The position numbers and the translations under genes were made by a program. The notes under the pieces were generated by a model. The model ran no database searches. It saw only the letters and a list, made by a program, of their open reading frames with translations, and was not told the origin of the DNA. A DNA stretch of 64,000 nucleotides from Rostratula benghalensis (lineage: Eukaryota > Chordata > Aves > Charadriiformes > Rostratulidae), in NCBI GenBank assembly GCA_013399305.1, contig VXAI01000139.1:1203081-1267080 (forward strand). The letters are read 5' to 3'. Positions within the stretch are counted from its first letter, which is position 1, and every line of letters starts with the position of its first letter. Below, piece by piece: positions 25,520 to 37,650 of this stretch.

Positions 25520-28500
25520 CCTATTGAGATTCTCTTCATAACTTCTTGAACTTGCAAAGTGTTGCTTATGCTTAATGATTAGCTAAGGGAAAAGTGTAAG
25601 TTGGTAACGTGTTTCAGCAGGGAACCTGGAGATAATGAAGTAAACAGCTTTCGGACTTCCATGCCATTTTCATGTCAAGATCTTCTCTGAAGAACCAGCA
25701 TTAAGGGAATTGAATTCTAATATATAGTTACCGTGTAGAGTATTGGGAGACGGAGGCAAGCAAATGAAAATAGCTTTTACACTAACTCTAAGTTAAAACT
25801 TTACTCACAAATGCAAGCAGGTTGCTGCACCCTTGCAACATCATTTTGGCCTGATGTTTTACCAGAAATTTGGAGAAAAGGGAAAAGGGGTGAGATAAGG
25901 GGAGAATTGGGTTTTTCGAGCTGCTGCTATAGCTGTTGAAACATCCTTGCCTTGAGCGATGCATTTGTGATGTTCATTAAGTTCCTCCTGAAGCAATGGA
26001 GGAATTTAGGAATCTTGGGATAAACACAGTGCTAGGACTGTTAATAAATGCCAGCTGCACTTTGGGATTTTTTTTGCTTTTGTGGTTTATTTTTCTGTTC
26101 AGTATCAACTGTCTGTGAAGTGAAGGTTTTGCAGCAGCTCCCCCATATTCGAGTTCCTGTAATTCTTCCCATTGACGGGATTGAATTAGTCATTGCTAAT
26201 ATTGATACAGGCTGGGCTTGTGCTCATGGTCTTTCTAATGTAAATATCACCGCCCTTTCAGTCACTGCTTTAACCCCTTGTTTCCTTTGGAAGTGGCTGA
26301 CAAGACTAAATTCCGGAAAAATTTCCATTCGTTGGGAATCTTGACTTGTACTTGGCTCTCAGTGGTTGTCAGCAAACTTGGGGCCCTGTGCTCTCCTGGC
26401 TTCCATTCACATGGATGCTGATGCCCAATCTCTGCCTCTCTGGGGCCACAGGAGGGGAGAAGAATCATGGTAGGGCCACGAGGAGTTCAGTGAGCTGAAA
26501 AGCAACAGCTAGCCTGGTTCTGGGAATGCCTGGATGCTTGCAAGTCCTAATGCTTGGAAGTTTCCTAAGACACTCATGTTTTCTAAGATAATTCATCCCC
26601 TTTTGACTGGAGTCCCTTTGTAGTTTATTTGAATTTTCTTCTCTTGAGGGGGAAAGCATCGCCTGAAAGCCCACAAAACCATTGTGTGGGAAGGAGCTAA
26701 CTGCAGTGGCATAAGCCCAGAATATTGTGGGCAAGTACTCTGGATACATCTCTGTATCTTGTACACTGTTGTTCAGCTGGTTGCAGTCTGTTCCTTCCTT
26801 AGTCTCTCTCCAGCCAGCATGTCCCTGTTCTGCTAGGCTTTGTGCTGTTACTCTTATTTTTCATTTTTAATGTGTCTCGACAACAGAACGGAATGATCTC
26901 ACCACATTTATATTCCCTGTAATAATGCTGACTTTCAACTGATGCCCACAGAAATGAGTACCTCTTTTAGCCCACTGAGCTACAGCTATAGCTTATTGAG
27001 GTGCTAGTTTGTGAAAGGCTTTCTTTAACTGGATGATCTGTGTTGTTTGGTTTGTTTGGATTTCCTTTTTACCAGTGTCTTTAATTACCTGGACCCTGCT
27101 TGGCCTGCTTGCTCCTGTCAGTATGGCTTGTCTGCATTTCCCTTGCAGGCTGATGTGGGGTGTGTAGATCCTGGAGCACATGGACAGTACTTGCATATGT
27201 TTTTAGTGGCTGCAGATCACAATAAGTTATTTGGTGCTTTACACAGATGACTGATTTTCAGTCACAAATGTCTTTAGATGTTCTGGGACACACAAAACCA
27301 AAAGCTGCCAGCTGCTGTTGATCACTTGTCCAGCATAATGCCTAGGGTGGCAGCTTGGCAGAGGAGCAGGCATTTCTTCTGGTGGCAGCTCATTTTCTCC
27401 TTCAGTTGAAGCTGGTTATGACCCTGGAGCTAGCAGGCCTACACAGCTTTCTTTCCTCTCCTGCATTTGTCATCATCTTTAATCCGTATGATCCCTGCAC
27501 TTCATCTCTCTCACTCTCAGCAGCTTTCTGCCCTTCAGGACAAAAGGTGAAGAGAACCTGAGCAAAGAATAGTCTCTGCTAGTGCATTATCCCTGGGCTC
27601 AAGGGGAGCTGATTCTTGGAGGGGTCATCCCAAACTTATTGCTTGTTATCAAGAACTTTCCTCCTTGCTTTTTAGTCTGCTCCTGGAGTTTGTTGGCTGG
27701 GCTGTGATGACTTTAATAGTTACAAAGTAGGGACACCCATTTACCTCAATGTGGACCAAGTTAATGACAGAGACTACAACCCGTTCTTTTCTCGGTCTTC
27801 TTTGTTTTTTCGGTAAGCATCCTGTTCTGTAAAAGGACAACAGAGTCTGAAGGAATTAATACATTTCAAATGGAAAGTGGATGCTCCTGCATACTAAGTG
27901 TGATGTTTGCAACTACAGTTTGAGGGGTAAAAAAGCAGCAGCCAGGGTTTGCAGACGAGCACATGCTTTGAATGAGGCAGGTTTTTCCCTTCTGTGTGCT
28001 CTACCCCAGCAAATACATTCTTGTACCCAAGTCATTGATGCTGGCTCCCAGCTGATGTTCCTCCATGATAAAAGCAGCCAGAAGCTGACGGATCCTAAAA
28101 CTTGGGAAGACATACCAGATAATTCAACATAGCTGGTTTGGGTTTTTATTTGGAGTCTGGTCCAGATTTAACAAGCTGTCGTGTGAGAAATGAAAACCCC
28201 AAACACTGGCCAGGAAGGTGCTTGGGAGGGAAGGCTCTCTGTGTACTCCTGCTGTCATAGAGCTGGGAGTTTGCTCACTCTGTACTGCAGAAAGCAGGCA
28301 ATCAGGCCTCATGACATTAAGCCTGAGGTGAAACCCAGTTTCTCAATATGATTCCTCCAGATCTGCTGAAGGCATACAGGTTTCCCCATCCCACTTTTTT
28401 GTTTGTTTTGTTTCAGTATGGAGTGGCTTGTGTCTTCCTGCAGCCTGCACTGTAGGCCTTAAGAAACGAATGTGTAAATGTTTTATCTCTCACAGCAGCC

Positions 28501-31500
28501 CAAGGTCATCTTTCTGGAACAGCAAACAGGCACAGAGTCCAAAGAAGATCAGTCTGTCATGTGAGTAAGGTCAGCATCTGCACTTACAAATGACAAAGAC
28601 TATTAATCCTCATGCTGTAATCCCCAAGCTGTTTGCCAGCTGGCAGCAGGAAGATGTTCCTACTCAGCCCACACAGCTATTCATGTTTTTTCACCTTTAT
28701 GAAGCAGATATAGGTCAGTACTTTAGCCTGGATAAAGAATTTTGTAGATACCATTCATCTCTTCTAGCATTACAATCTCTTCTCCACACAAGCCATCTGT
28801 ACAAATGAGGTTGTAAGCAGAGAGCTGTGGGCTGGGCTCTCCCTCTGCTGCTCCCCCAAAATAGAAGGCAGAAGGTGAGATTTTTTTTCCCCCTTCTGCT
28901 CCTGAGTTATGAGAGGATAAATTTTGAGATCTTGCTGCAGAGCTGAACAGCCTGAGCAAAACTCTCTCACTAGACAGGTCTTTACACACAGAGCAGGGAA
29001 AACCCAATACTTGTATAAGGCAGATATAAATCCAGTGTTGAGACGTTTTCAATCCTAATTTGGGAACCTGCATAGGATTTGGGTATTGCCTATCACAAGT
29101 GCTTAAAACCTGAATCCTATGAAGCTGATGAAGGAAGTCTGTGCTGCTTGATACTGATGCAGGTAGGCTGTGTTAGTCCTATGGTCTTGCCCAATGAAAA
29201 ACCATACAGGTACCATGTTGCATCCATTAAGCATTAGGCAGCAGAGGTTGGAATAAGTTGAAGAAACACAAAAACCAGATGGGAGCTATGGAACTCCATT
29301 CATACCTGTTAGTTGCTCATCTCATTAGAAAATTGGAAAGCAGATTGTTGGGTTTTACTTAATAAAAGTGATTTAACAGAAATTGCTGAGGAAGCTGCAG
29401 GTGTGAGGACATCACTCCCTGGCTTTTGAGTTTCCTCCTGGCTGTAATGGGTGACCATCAAATAGGTAACAAATACTCTGGAGGTGTCTATTCCCTGTAA
29501 CGTCATGTGGGCTGATCTCATTGAGTAATGAGATAGGAAAAGCTGATCTTGGCCATGGGTGAAGAATGAGAAGGATTCAGGATTCAGGCAAAAGCTGAAT
29601 TCTTTCCTGTGTCCCACAACAATTAATTATCCTTGACTTCCAGGAAAAGCATTTTATCATGCCCAATACTTCATTTTCCCTGAATTTCTGAGACTTAGAA
29701 GAACATTGCAAATTTCTCTCCTCATAAGCAGCTGGGAAAAATCATATAACTTTGCCAGCTTTCCTCATCCCTGTTGTCTTGTTAACACCTTCCAGGTGCT
29801 TTTCCTTCACACTGTCTCCATCGTTGCATCTCCCATCTTCTCATTAATATCCACAGAGATCTGTTTCAAGTCAGGTTTGTGCCTGGTAGCAATATTTTAT
29901 GTTCATGGTGCTCAGGATAAAACCTGTCCTCCAATCTCTTGCTGTCATTATGTGGCACCTCAACCCCAAGTTTTCCAGAATCACATCTCTCCTATAGTTG
30001 TCTGCTGGCACTGCTGTGTTTTTTTATCTTGCTGGGCTGTGTTCTCAGCTGTAATTTCATTGACTTTTTTTTCCAGCAGGGAATTTTGTGCATCAAGAAG
30101 AGTAAATGAAGTAATCATTTGGTGGATTTAGTATTTAAATATCATGTGGCATTTGTATATATATAAATGTTTTTTGTGGTAGAGTGCCCCCAGGCATTTG
30201 CATGAAGCACATCTCAATGTATACTTGACTGTTCATTTAAATATACTGTACATAACAAGTTATTTTTAGTATGCACTGCCTTCCTTCTGTATTGGAATTA
30301 TATTTCTGGCAGGTACAGGTCTTTTTGTCTCACTGCTGCACTCACAGCTGGACACTGGAGATGCAGGTGCTGAAGTGTATGTACATCTCCTCTTTCCTCC
30401 ATGTGTCCTGTGACGTGGTGGTCCTTCCTCCCCACCATCTCTGCAGTTGGACATCCATCACTGCTGGGGTGCATTGCTGGAGGACAGCATTGTAAGCCCA
30501 CTTATTGCATCTCCCTCCTGGTATGTAGTAGAATAATCTGCCTTTAAGATTATTTTTTTTCTATCATTGCTGTCATGTCCTCTGCACAGACCATGGGCAG
30601 GGAGTGAGCCAGTTGGTATCCTGAGTAATTCAGTCCAGTGACTGAGAGTACATCCAGTAGTAGAGATCTGAGCTCCCCTTTCCTAGCCTGTGATGTACAA
30701 ACACAAAATATATCAATAAATAATCACTTTAATAAAAATATAGACAAATTAATAAAAATGCCAGCTTCCTAACTTCTGTCGATACTAAAGTCAGTCTAGA
30801 GCTTGAATTTGAATTTCTTTTATGATATATACATCTATAAAAGGAGAATTGTTCATACTGTGGAGGTTATAAGAAACAAATTCATATACCCTTTTCACTT
30901 TTGTAAAGTTCAAAGATTTGCACTGAAAATCTGCTTCAATCTGCTTAATAAATGGCTGGTATTGACTGGTGAGGCCACTGGGATGGTATGAACATCATTT
31001 CACTTGCTCTGTGTGATTGAAAGAGGTATTTGAAGTGCAAAACTGTGATAAAAAAGATGAAAAATACCATGAAAAGATGTTTGGATATTCAGCAGGAAGA
31101 GTGGTACGGGTTTATTCTTAGCTTTTGATGTACTTGACAATGAAACATTTTTATTCTACTTAAGTGCTAACGTGCATGATCATACATTATATTGCCTCTT
31201 GCTAATTATATGCTGTGTTAGGAATACTAATGTCTAGATGATATCTGACTGGAAAAAAAAAAAAAAGAAAAAACATTAAACCCAGCTTCTGCAGAATTTT
31301 GGGCTGAAATTATCCACACGCATACAACCATCCACACCTTAGAAACAGTCTTTCTTTGTTATGGTGAATGCTGTTGTTACAGGTTTTTATCAATAAAATA
31401 GAAGCAGATGGCTCATGTAGACATGCAAAACTGGCATATCTTCCTTTTTGTTCGTATTGTGGCAGAACACAGTGAATATGCATCTAGGAAAGGTGAACGT

Positions 31501-34500
31501 GTTTTGTTCAGAACAAAGATGCAGGTGTGTGGTGCATAATGCATAACTGGGAGGACTGGGAAGTATCCCCTACCTCAGTCCCTCTCTTCACCTGCAAGAA
31601 CAGGGGGGCCTTTTGGCAGCAGGTGGAGGCTGCTGGGGGACTTTGAGGGGTCGGAGAAATTCCCATGTCCTGCTGTGTCTCTGCCTCCTCCCTCATTTAT
31701 TGCCTTTCAGTCAGCTCTACCCAGGGAAGGAAAAGTACTGGCTACCTGTTTGGTGTCTGGTGTTTCTGCCATCTCTTATCACCCCCTGGCAAGACTTGGG
31801 GAGCTGGCCTGTGCACCCAGCTCTCTGGTGGTCCCTCAGTCATCATTTCGCCTACAGGTGCATAATTATGTAGGTACCTGCACCAGGGCACGTGCAGGTT
31901 AATGTCCCCTATGTCATTCCCCGTGTGTAGATACCAGCTTTGTTGACATCCTGGCCATGCACATGCAACACAGGGATGCCCCTGTAGCAGTTGGGGTGGC
32001 CATGGGGCAGATGTGTCTTGCTTTGGAAAAAGAGGTAAGAGCTCAAGGCTTGGGCTGGAGAGCTGAAATTGGCCTGGTAGGAGGCCAGGCACATCACTGC
32101 AGCAGTGGATGGTGTCTTTATCCGATGGCCACTTATGCTTGCACATAACTTTGGTGGTGATGTGCTTGTGTGTGTCTGGTGTACTTCTGCCAGGCTGCAG
32201 TTGTAGTCCATGCCTGTGTTAAGACAGAAGCTAAAAAAAATTTCCTAATTGGTGATTTTGAACTGAGGGTAGTTTGTTCCTCTCAGAATAGCAGTGCCAT
32301 CTTTGAGGGGGACGTGAGAAACCACGATTTCTGAATCCCTGCTGGCATACGCAGGGCTGGCTTTCCAGGACCAGCCCAGAAATAGAGTTTCTTTTTGTGG
32401 CAACAGTTGGTGGCTTTAGGTTGAGGCTCTGGAAGCCTCAGCAATGGTGGCAGATACAAGCCTGGGTACATGGAAAACCCAGACCAGGGCTCCTCATCTG
32501 AAAGGTGGTGGGGACTGGGGGTACAGTGGGAGGCTCAGAGAGGCACAAGGGAGTTCAGGAAAATCTCACCCTGCTTGGTGTAAATCAGTAATAAAATATG
32601 TCATTTGCTAAGGACTAATGTTGCTGGAATGGCCAGGCTCAGCGGAGAGGAAAGGAGGTGGGAAAGTGCTGGTGAAGTTTTACATTTTTGGAGACCCCGG
32701 CATCACGGAATGCTGCAGATGATAGGTGGGGAGTTTGCTCTGGGCTGCAGTCAGCCCCCCGCCAGCAGCATCTCTGGGCACAGAGGGGGATCTGCAGAAC
32801 CAGACACTATCTGTGAGTCGCTCTGGGGTTTGGGAGCTCAGGTGGGCACGGCTGCCAAGGCGGTGGCAGGGCCTGAGTCAGTACTGGGGCAGCGCTTTCC
32901 TGGCCTGATTATTCATAACACCTTTTCACCTCATGCATTTTTCTGAAAAACGCTTAAAATTCACCCTACCCATCTCTTGGCCACATTTCCCCAACCAATG
33001 CCACCTTATTTGGCCCATGTAAACCCAACTCTGAGGGGTACTGGCAATTACTTTAAAGAACGTGGGGGACACCACATTTACTTCACTGTTCCCACAGCCT
33101 CATGGTGCCCTTCTGGGGATGTCTTCAGCTGCTGCACGGTGACTGAGGAGCTGGTGGTCTTGTCACAGTGGGTGAAACTTTCTCAAACTGCTCACCAGCA
33201 CAGAGAAAAATGAAGTGGGATTTGATTTATTCCTCCAGGCAGACTTGCCTGGGTCCCCGTGCAAAGTTGGCACACACCAGAGTGAAGCTGCTAGCATTAA
33301 ACTCAGGGGATGGGCCATGTATCTTGGTGCCAAGATTTGGGCAGCTTGGCTTAAATGGCCGGTCTGAGGCCACCCATTAAATTGATGGTGAAAGACTTGG
33401 GCTTTCTGTGTGCTTGGTTTGCAACAACACTATGTGAAGATGTTGGTGAGCCTGGCAATCCACTTGTTCCTGCTTTTGCTGGGATGCCCTCTGTTCAGCA
33501 CAAGCACATGTGGATCTTGCTGGGCTCCCCAGGGGCTCTTGGTTGTGTTTTGTTTTATTGTTCTGGTTGTTCTTCCTCCAGCTACATTTTAATTTCTTTC
33601 CCAGAGCGGCTTCATTCCTTGGCAAAGTGCCAAGTATTGTTTTGCCAAGACATCCCTGATGTCACCCTAATTTTGATCAGTCGCAAAAGTCACATTTTTA
33701 GTGTCAGAAAACTAAGTTTTGACTTTCAACGAAAGAGTGATAGCATTTTTCATGAGAGGGTGAAAGCGTTCCCACTTCTCAATCAGCTCAGTTGAGGCTA
33801 AAAAAGCTGAGCTGTCTGCCATCTGTCTCCTTTGCCGTCTCTCCCCCACCATCGTAATTTTTGAACAGGTTGGCCAGTTTAAATCACAGCTGAAAGAAGG
33901 GTAACTCTCTCAAAGACAACTATGCTTCCACAAATTTTGTCACCTGGCAGAGGATTATTTACAAGGAAGCAAAAAGAGGTAGGTTTGATAGCCAAGGGTC
34001 AGTCAGCTGGTCCATCATGATAGTGGGCAGCTCCAGACCAGCTACAGCGTATGCTGTCTCTGGTTGACCTGGAGATATCCAGAGGGCTGTGGTGGAATTT
34101 GGTTGTTGTTGGTGGTGAGGATGTAGGGGACAAAGAGCACAAATGTGTAGGAAAACAGGCTTTATTAGACCTGCTATTCCCCAGCTTGTTTCTGAAGTTA
34201 TTTGAAGGATTTATAAATGTAAAAACTCCAACAAAAATTAACAAATTTTTAAATACTGACAATTTTTTGCATGTGGGTACAATGAATTGGAAAAGAGAGC
34301 AGAAAAATAAGAGCGCTAGTACAAGAAAAACAGAAGGAGAGAAAAACAGTCTTTTAGGATGAAATGCAAGGGCTGCATTTTAGACACAGGTGGGATTAGC
34401 CTCCCAAGTCATCAGGTCCCTCCAAGGTTGGCCAACTGCTGGAAGGCATGAACAGGGTCCAGAAACTGGAGCTACTCATCTCACTTTGCTGTGACAAGCC

Positions 34501-36900
34501 AATGGCTGGGAAAGGCTTCGAGGGTCTTTTTCTGTTGGAGGCAGCTGAGTGGGCCAGGCCAGGGATAAAAAATTGGTCCAGGATGCAAAACCTCACATCT
34601 GAAACTGCTCAGCATTTCAGTTACAAATGGTAAACATTTCAGGTATGTTTTATCTTTTGACAATACTTTCTGCATGGTATATTTAGATATACAGCACATG
34701 TGCAGGTATATGCTGCCTGGCAGGGCTAGTACGTTCATACACACACCCGTTGAATATTTGGTGCTTAAATTCAAAAGGTCACGTTAATTTAATACATTTT
34801 TCTATAACAGTTAGTTTGAGGAGATATAACTGCTTTGAAATGAGGGAATTGTTTTTTTCTAATTCTGTGAAGGAGATGAAGTATACATATTATAATATTC
34901 CCAATTGCTTTAAACCATTGAAAAACGTATATTTATTATAGCAGTGATTGTGCTAGATAATCTGGCTTTCAAAAGACTGGAAAGAAAAAGAAAAGAAAAA
35001 AATTTACTCTTCTGTTTTCTGTCTGTCCAGGTTTTATCTTGTGCAGGACACATTTAAAGTCTTATCTTTTCTAATACTATCACTGTCAATAGAAACTTTG
35101 GTCCCAGTCCACAATTCTGTTTAATTTCCATTGCATTAAAACATTGTGCACTTCAGCTGGGCAGTGATCCCGGGCCAGGCATCTCTGGCAGAGTGGAAAA
35201 CTCCTCTTAGGGCAAGGAGTGGAGGTGAACTCTTTTATTCCCATGGCAAGAGAAAGGGGATGGGATGGGGAATTCATCTTGATGGAGGTCCTTTTCAACC
35301 AGCTGGTTTATACTGGCAAAGGATCTGTTTCCCCATGCACTCTGCCCCCTCAGAAAGGGGACAAAGAAATTCAACTAGACTTGGATTGCACAGGAATTTT
35401 CTCCAGGCTGATCAGAGAATGAAAATGCTTCTTGAAGCCAGCTGGGGAAAGAGTAGCTGACCTTTTGGCTGTAAATTATTGCCAGCTAATAAGCCCTGGT
35501 TGTGTGCTGACAGGAGAGGGGAAGGTATGTCTTTGCAGCAGAAATTGTGTTGAATGTTAAAAAAAAAAATCCAATCAATTTCAGGAAGACTGGAGTGACT
35601 AAGCCTGTCATTCATTCAGCTCTTAGATGCAGAGTAGGTGCTTCTGTGTCTTCCTTTTCTATCTCTGTTTACAGAAGTGAATTAATTATGACATCTTTGT
35701 GAAGAGCTGAAGAATCACTCAAGTCTTCTATTCAGCAGCAGAGAAAAGTGAGATTCATCTCACAGTAAATTTAAAATTACACCAACCTGAACTATTGCTA
35801 CTGGCAGGATAATAATAAGATGGGTAATCAAAATCAATTAAGTTCCAGTGCCTTCCTATTGTCCTACAAAATTCAAATTTGGAATTAGTTTGAGTTCATT
35901 TGACTTCTTAATAACATAAGCAGAGCTTCAGAGATAATTTGAAATAAGTATTTGGCAGTGACTGATCTTTTCTCAGACTCTTTTTTTTTCTTGGACCAGA
36001 AGATCTATGTGCATGCACGTGCGTGTCAGTGTGTACTAAGTAACAAATGCAATGAGGTACTCAAAGTCCATGGAGTGACTGGTTTGAGGGTGCTGTGTTG
36101 ATGGATGTTAACTGGGACTCAGGCCTGCCAAGACTTTATTTGTCAAAATTTACATGATGTTGATCAGGTGAATGGCAAATGAAGTGTGCCCCACTTCCCA
36201 CCATGTAAGAGGGAGGAGAGACTAAGCCTAGTACATGCTGCTGTGCAGGACCTTCATGGAGACCCTGAAGCAATTTGAGGGACAGGAGCTCTTTCTGTCC
36301 TACCAGCAGGGATGTGCCCAGATATAATGGGGGGGAGGGAGGCACCCATCTTTGAGGCACCCTTTTGAGATCTGCCTTATGCAGATAAGATTTTAGTTAC
36401 TCCTTTTAAACTTTTCCTGAGTTGCTGTCTGGGCGCTTGGTAGGGATGGTAGGCTGAGTCTGATATTCCGTCTAGTGCCATAAAAAGGGTGCTCAGCAAT
36501 AAAATCCCTATCTGGCTGAGATGCTGGAGCTGCCCCATCCCATACCTGCTGTTTTGTTTGGGAGAAGAGGAGGTTTGGGTTATTTTGCTGTGCGGCTTCT
36601 GTTCCTGCAGCAATCCCAATTTCTTCCCATGGGACTTCAGAGAGCTGTGGTGTCTCTTTGGGGTCATGGGGGTGTGTGCCACAGCCAGACAGACCCAGGG
36701 AGCTGAAGTGGGGCATCCAAAGGCTCAGAGAAAAGCCAGCGTACCAAAATGCAGTGGTGGAGGTGGGGGAGGAGAGAGCCATGCAATTTGGGAGGGAAGA
36801 GGAACGTGACCTGGAGAGAGAGTAGAAGAGCTCAGCTCTCAGCCCTTACTACCAGCAATCCCAAACTGGACTTGCTGTTCCCTCCAGCCTTTCTAGGCAC
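25520..36900. other. intergenic or distal 3' UTR, no supported gene
   Basis: No exon or structural RNA is recognised across this 11-kb stretch. It contains A-runs (for example around 31252-31265), an AATAAA-rich segment around 30714-30765, and scattered open frames up to about 146 codons on both strands without recognisable similarity. GC content rises from about 36.5 kb towards the CpG island. Confidence 0.5.
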
Positions 36901-37352
36901 CGAGTTATGTTTCTTCCGGTCTTGCCCTGACACGAGCAAAACTCCCACCCTCTCCTCCGTGCTGCAGCGGGCACCTGGCTCCCCTGTGGCATCTGCCTCG
37001 CCCCGGCCATCCTTCAGCCTGCCCTGGCGGGGCTTTTATACTCCCTCCTCTCGCCCGCCGCTCGGCCCCGGGGCTTAGAGCAGTGCTTCCTCTTCGGAGG
37101 TTGTGCGTTTCACATCCCCGTCCACTGCCGCGATGCCCCAGGCAGCTCCTCACCGCCTTTCCGGCCCTGAGCTGCGGCATCTGCTCCATCCTCCTGCTCA
37201 CCGGTCAGCCCGGCGTCCCGCCCGCCCCGGCCCGCCCCGTCCCGCCCCGGAGCATCCCGGTGGCGGGCTCTCCCCCTTCCCTCCTTTCCTCCCTCCCTGT
37301 CTCCCCGCGGCCTCGAGCCGCTCCAGTGATGGGGAGAGCGTCACCGTCTCCC

Positions 37353-37390
37353 AGCAACGCTCCTAGCAACGCTCCTAGCAACCGGGCAAC
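37353..37390 (+). repeat. 12-bp tandem repeat of RFX/X-box-like half sites
   Basis: The 12-base unit AGCAACGCTCCT is followed by an identical unit and then a third AGCAAC, after which comes CGGGCAAC. RGYAAC is the half site bound by RFX-family factors. Here the half sites are direct repeats at one-turn spacing rather than the usual inverted pair. They sit inside the CpG island, upstream of the CCAAT box. Confidence 0.55.
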
Positions 37391-37429
37391 ATCTGCTCCC
37401 GCTGGACCAATCCGCGCCGGGAACATCTG

Positions 37430-37607
37430 GGAAACCACCTCCGCGGGCTGCGGCCGGGAGGTGATACGCTCCTCAGTGGCTGCAGGGACTGGCAGGAGCT
37501 GCCACCATCACCTTCACCGCCACCATCTCCTCCAGGAGCAGCCGGCGGCTCTGGGCAGCGAGGGAAGGACGGGGAGCAGCCCTCCCTCTGGAGCCGGTGC
37601 TCGCTGG
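37430..37607 (+). other. candidate non-coding first exon (5' start unknown)
   Basis: The stretch just before the GTGAGT donor at 37608 is the likely end of a first exon transcribed from the CpG island. A frame open from 37083 through the donor is Pro/Ser/Ala-rich and has no resemblance to the SERTAD4 N-terminus, so I treat this as 5' UTR. In that frame the exon would end in phase 0, which would lead straight into the TGA at 44499 if it were spliced to 44496. Confidence 0.35.
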
Positions 37608-37650
37608 GTGAGTGCCGTTGAGCTGGCGGTGGCCGGGGACAGCGAGCTGC

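Larger units (their letters stand above)
36930..37650 (+). promoter_or_regulatory. CpG island, probable promoter of the SERTAD4-like gene
   Basis: A GC-rich, CpG-dense block stands out sharply from the AT-rich surroundings. It contains three copies of the GC box CCCGCCCCG at exact 10-base spacing (37221, 37231, 37241), a CCAAT box at 37407-37411, and AGCAAC half sites at 37353, 37365 and 37377 with GGCAAC at 37385. A TTTTATA word lies at 37034-37040. A strong splice donor GTGAGT at 37608-37613 follows, so transcription to the right with a first exon ending at 37607 is plausible. The next + strand gene is the SERTA-domain gene about 7 kb on. A divergent transcript or an unrelated non-coding RNA remains possible. 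Confidence 0.6.

Noticed and set aside
26048..26344. 98-codon open frame with well-mixed composition (HIRVPVILPIDGIELV segment)
   Set aside because: I could match no family, it has no splice context, and it lies downstream of the SYT16 stop. Chance is more likely.
34448..34633. Open frame beginning MNR as the missing N-terminus of the SERTAD4-like gene
   Set aside because: Only the first three residues resemble SERTAD4. It also lies before the CpG island promoter.
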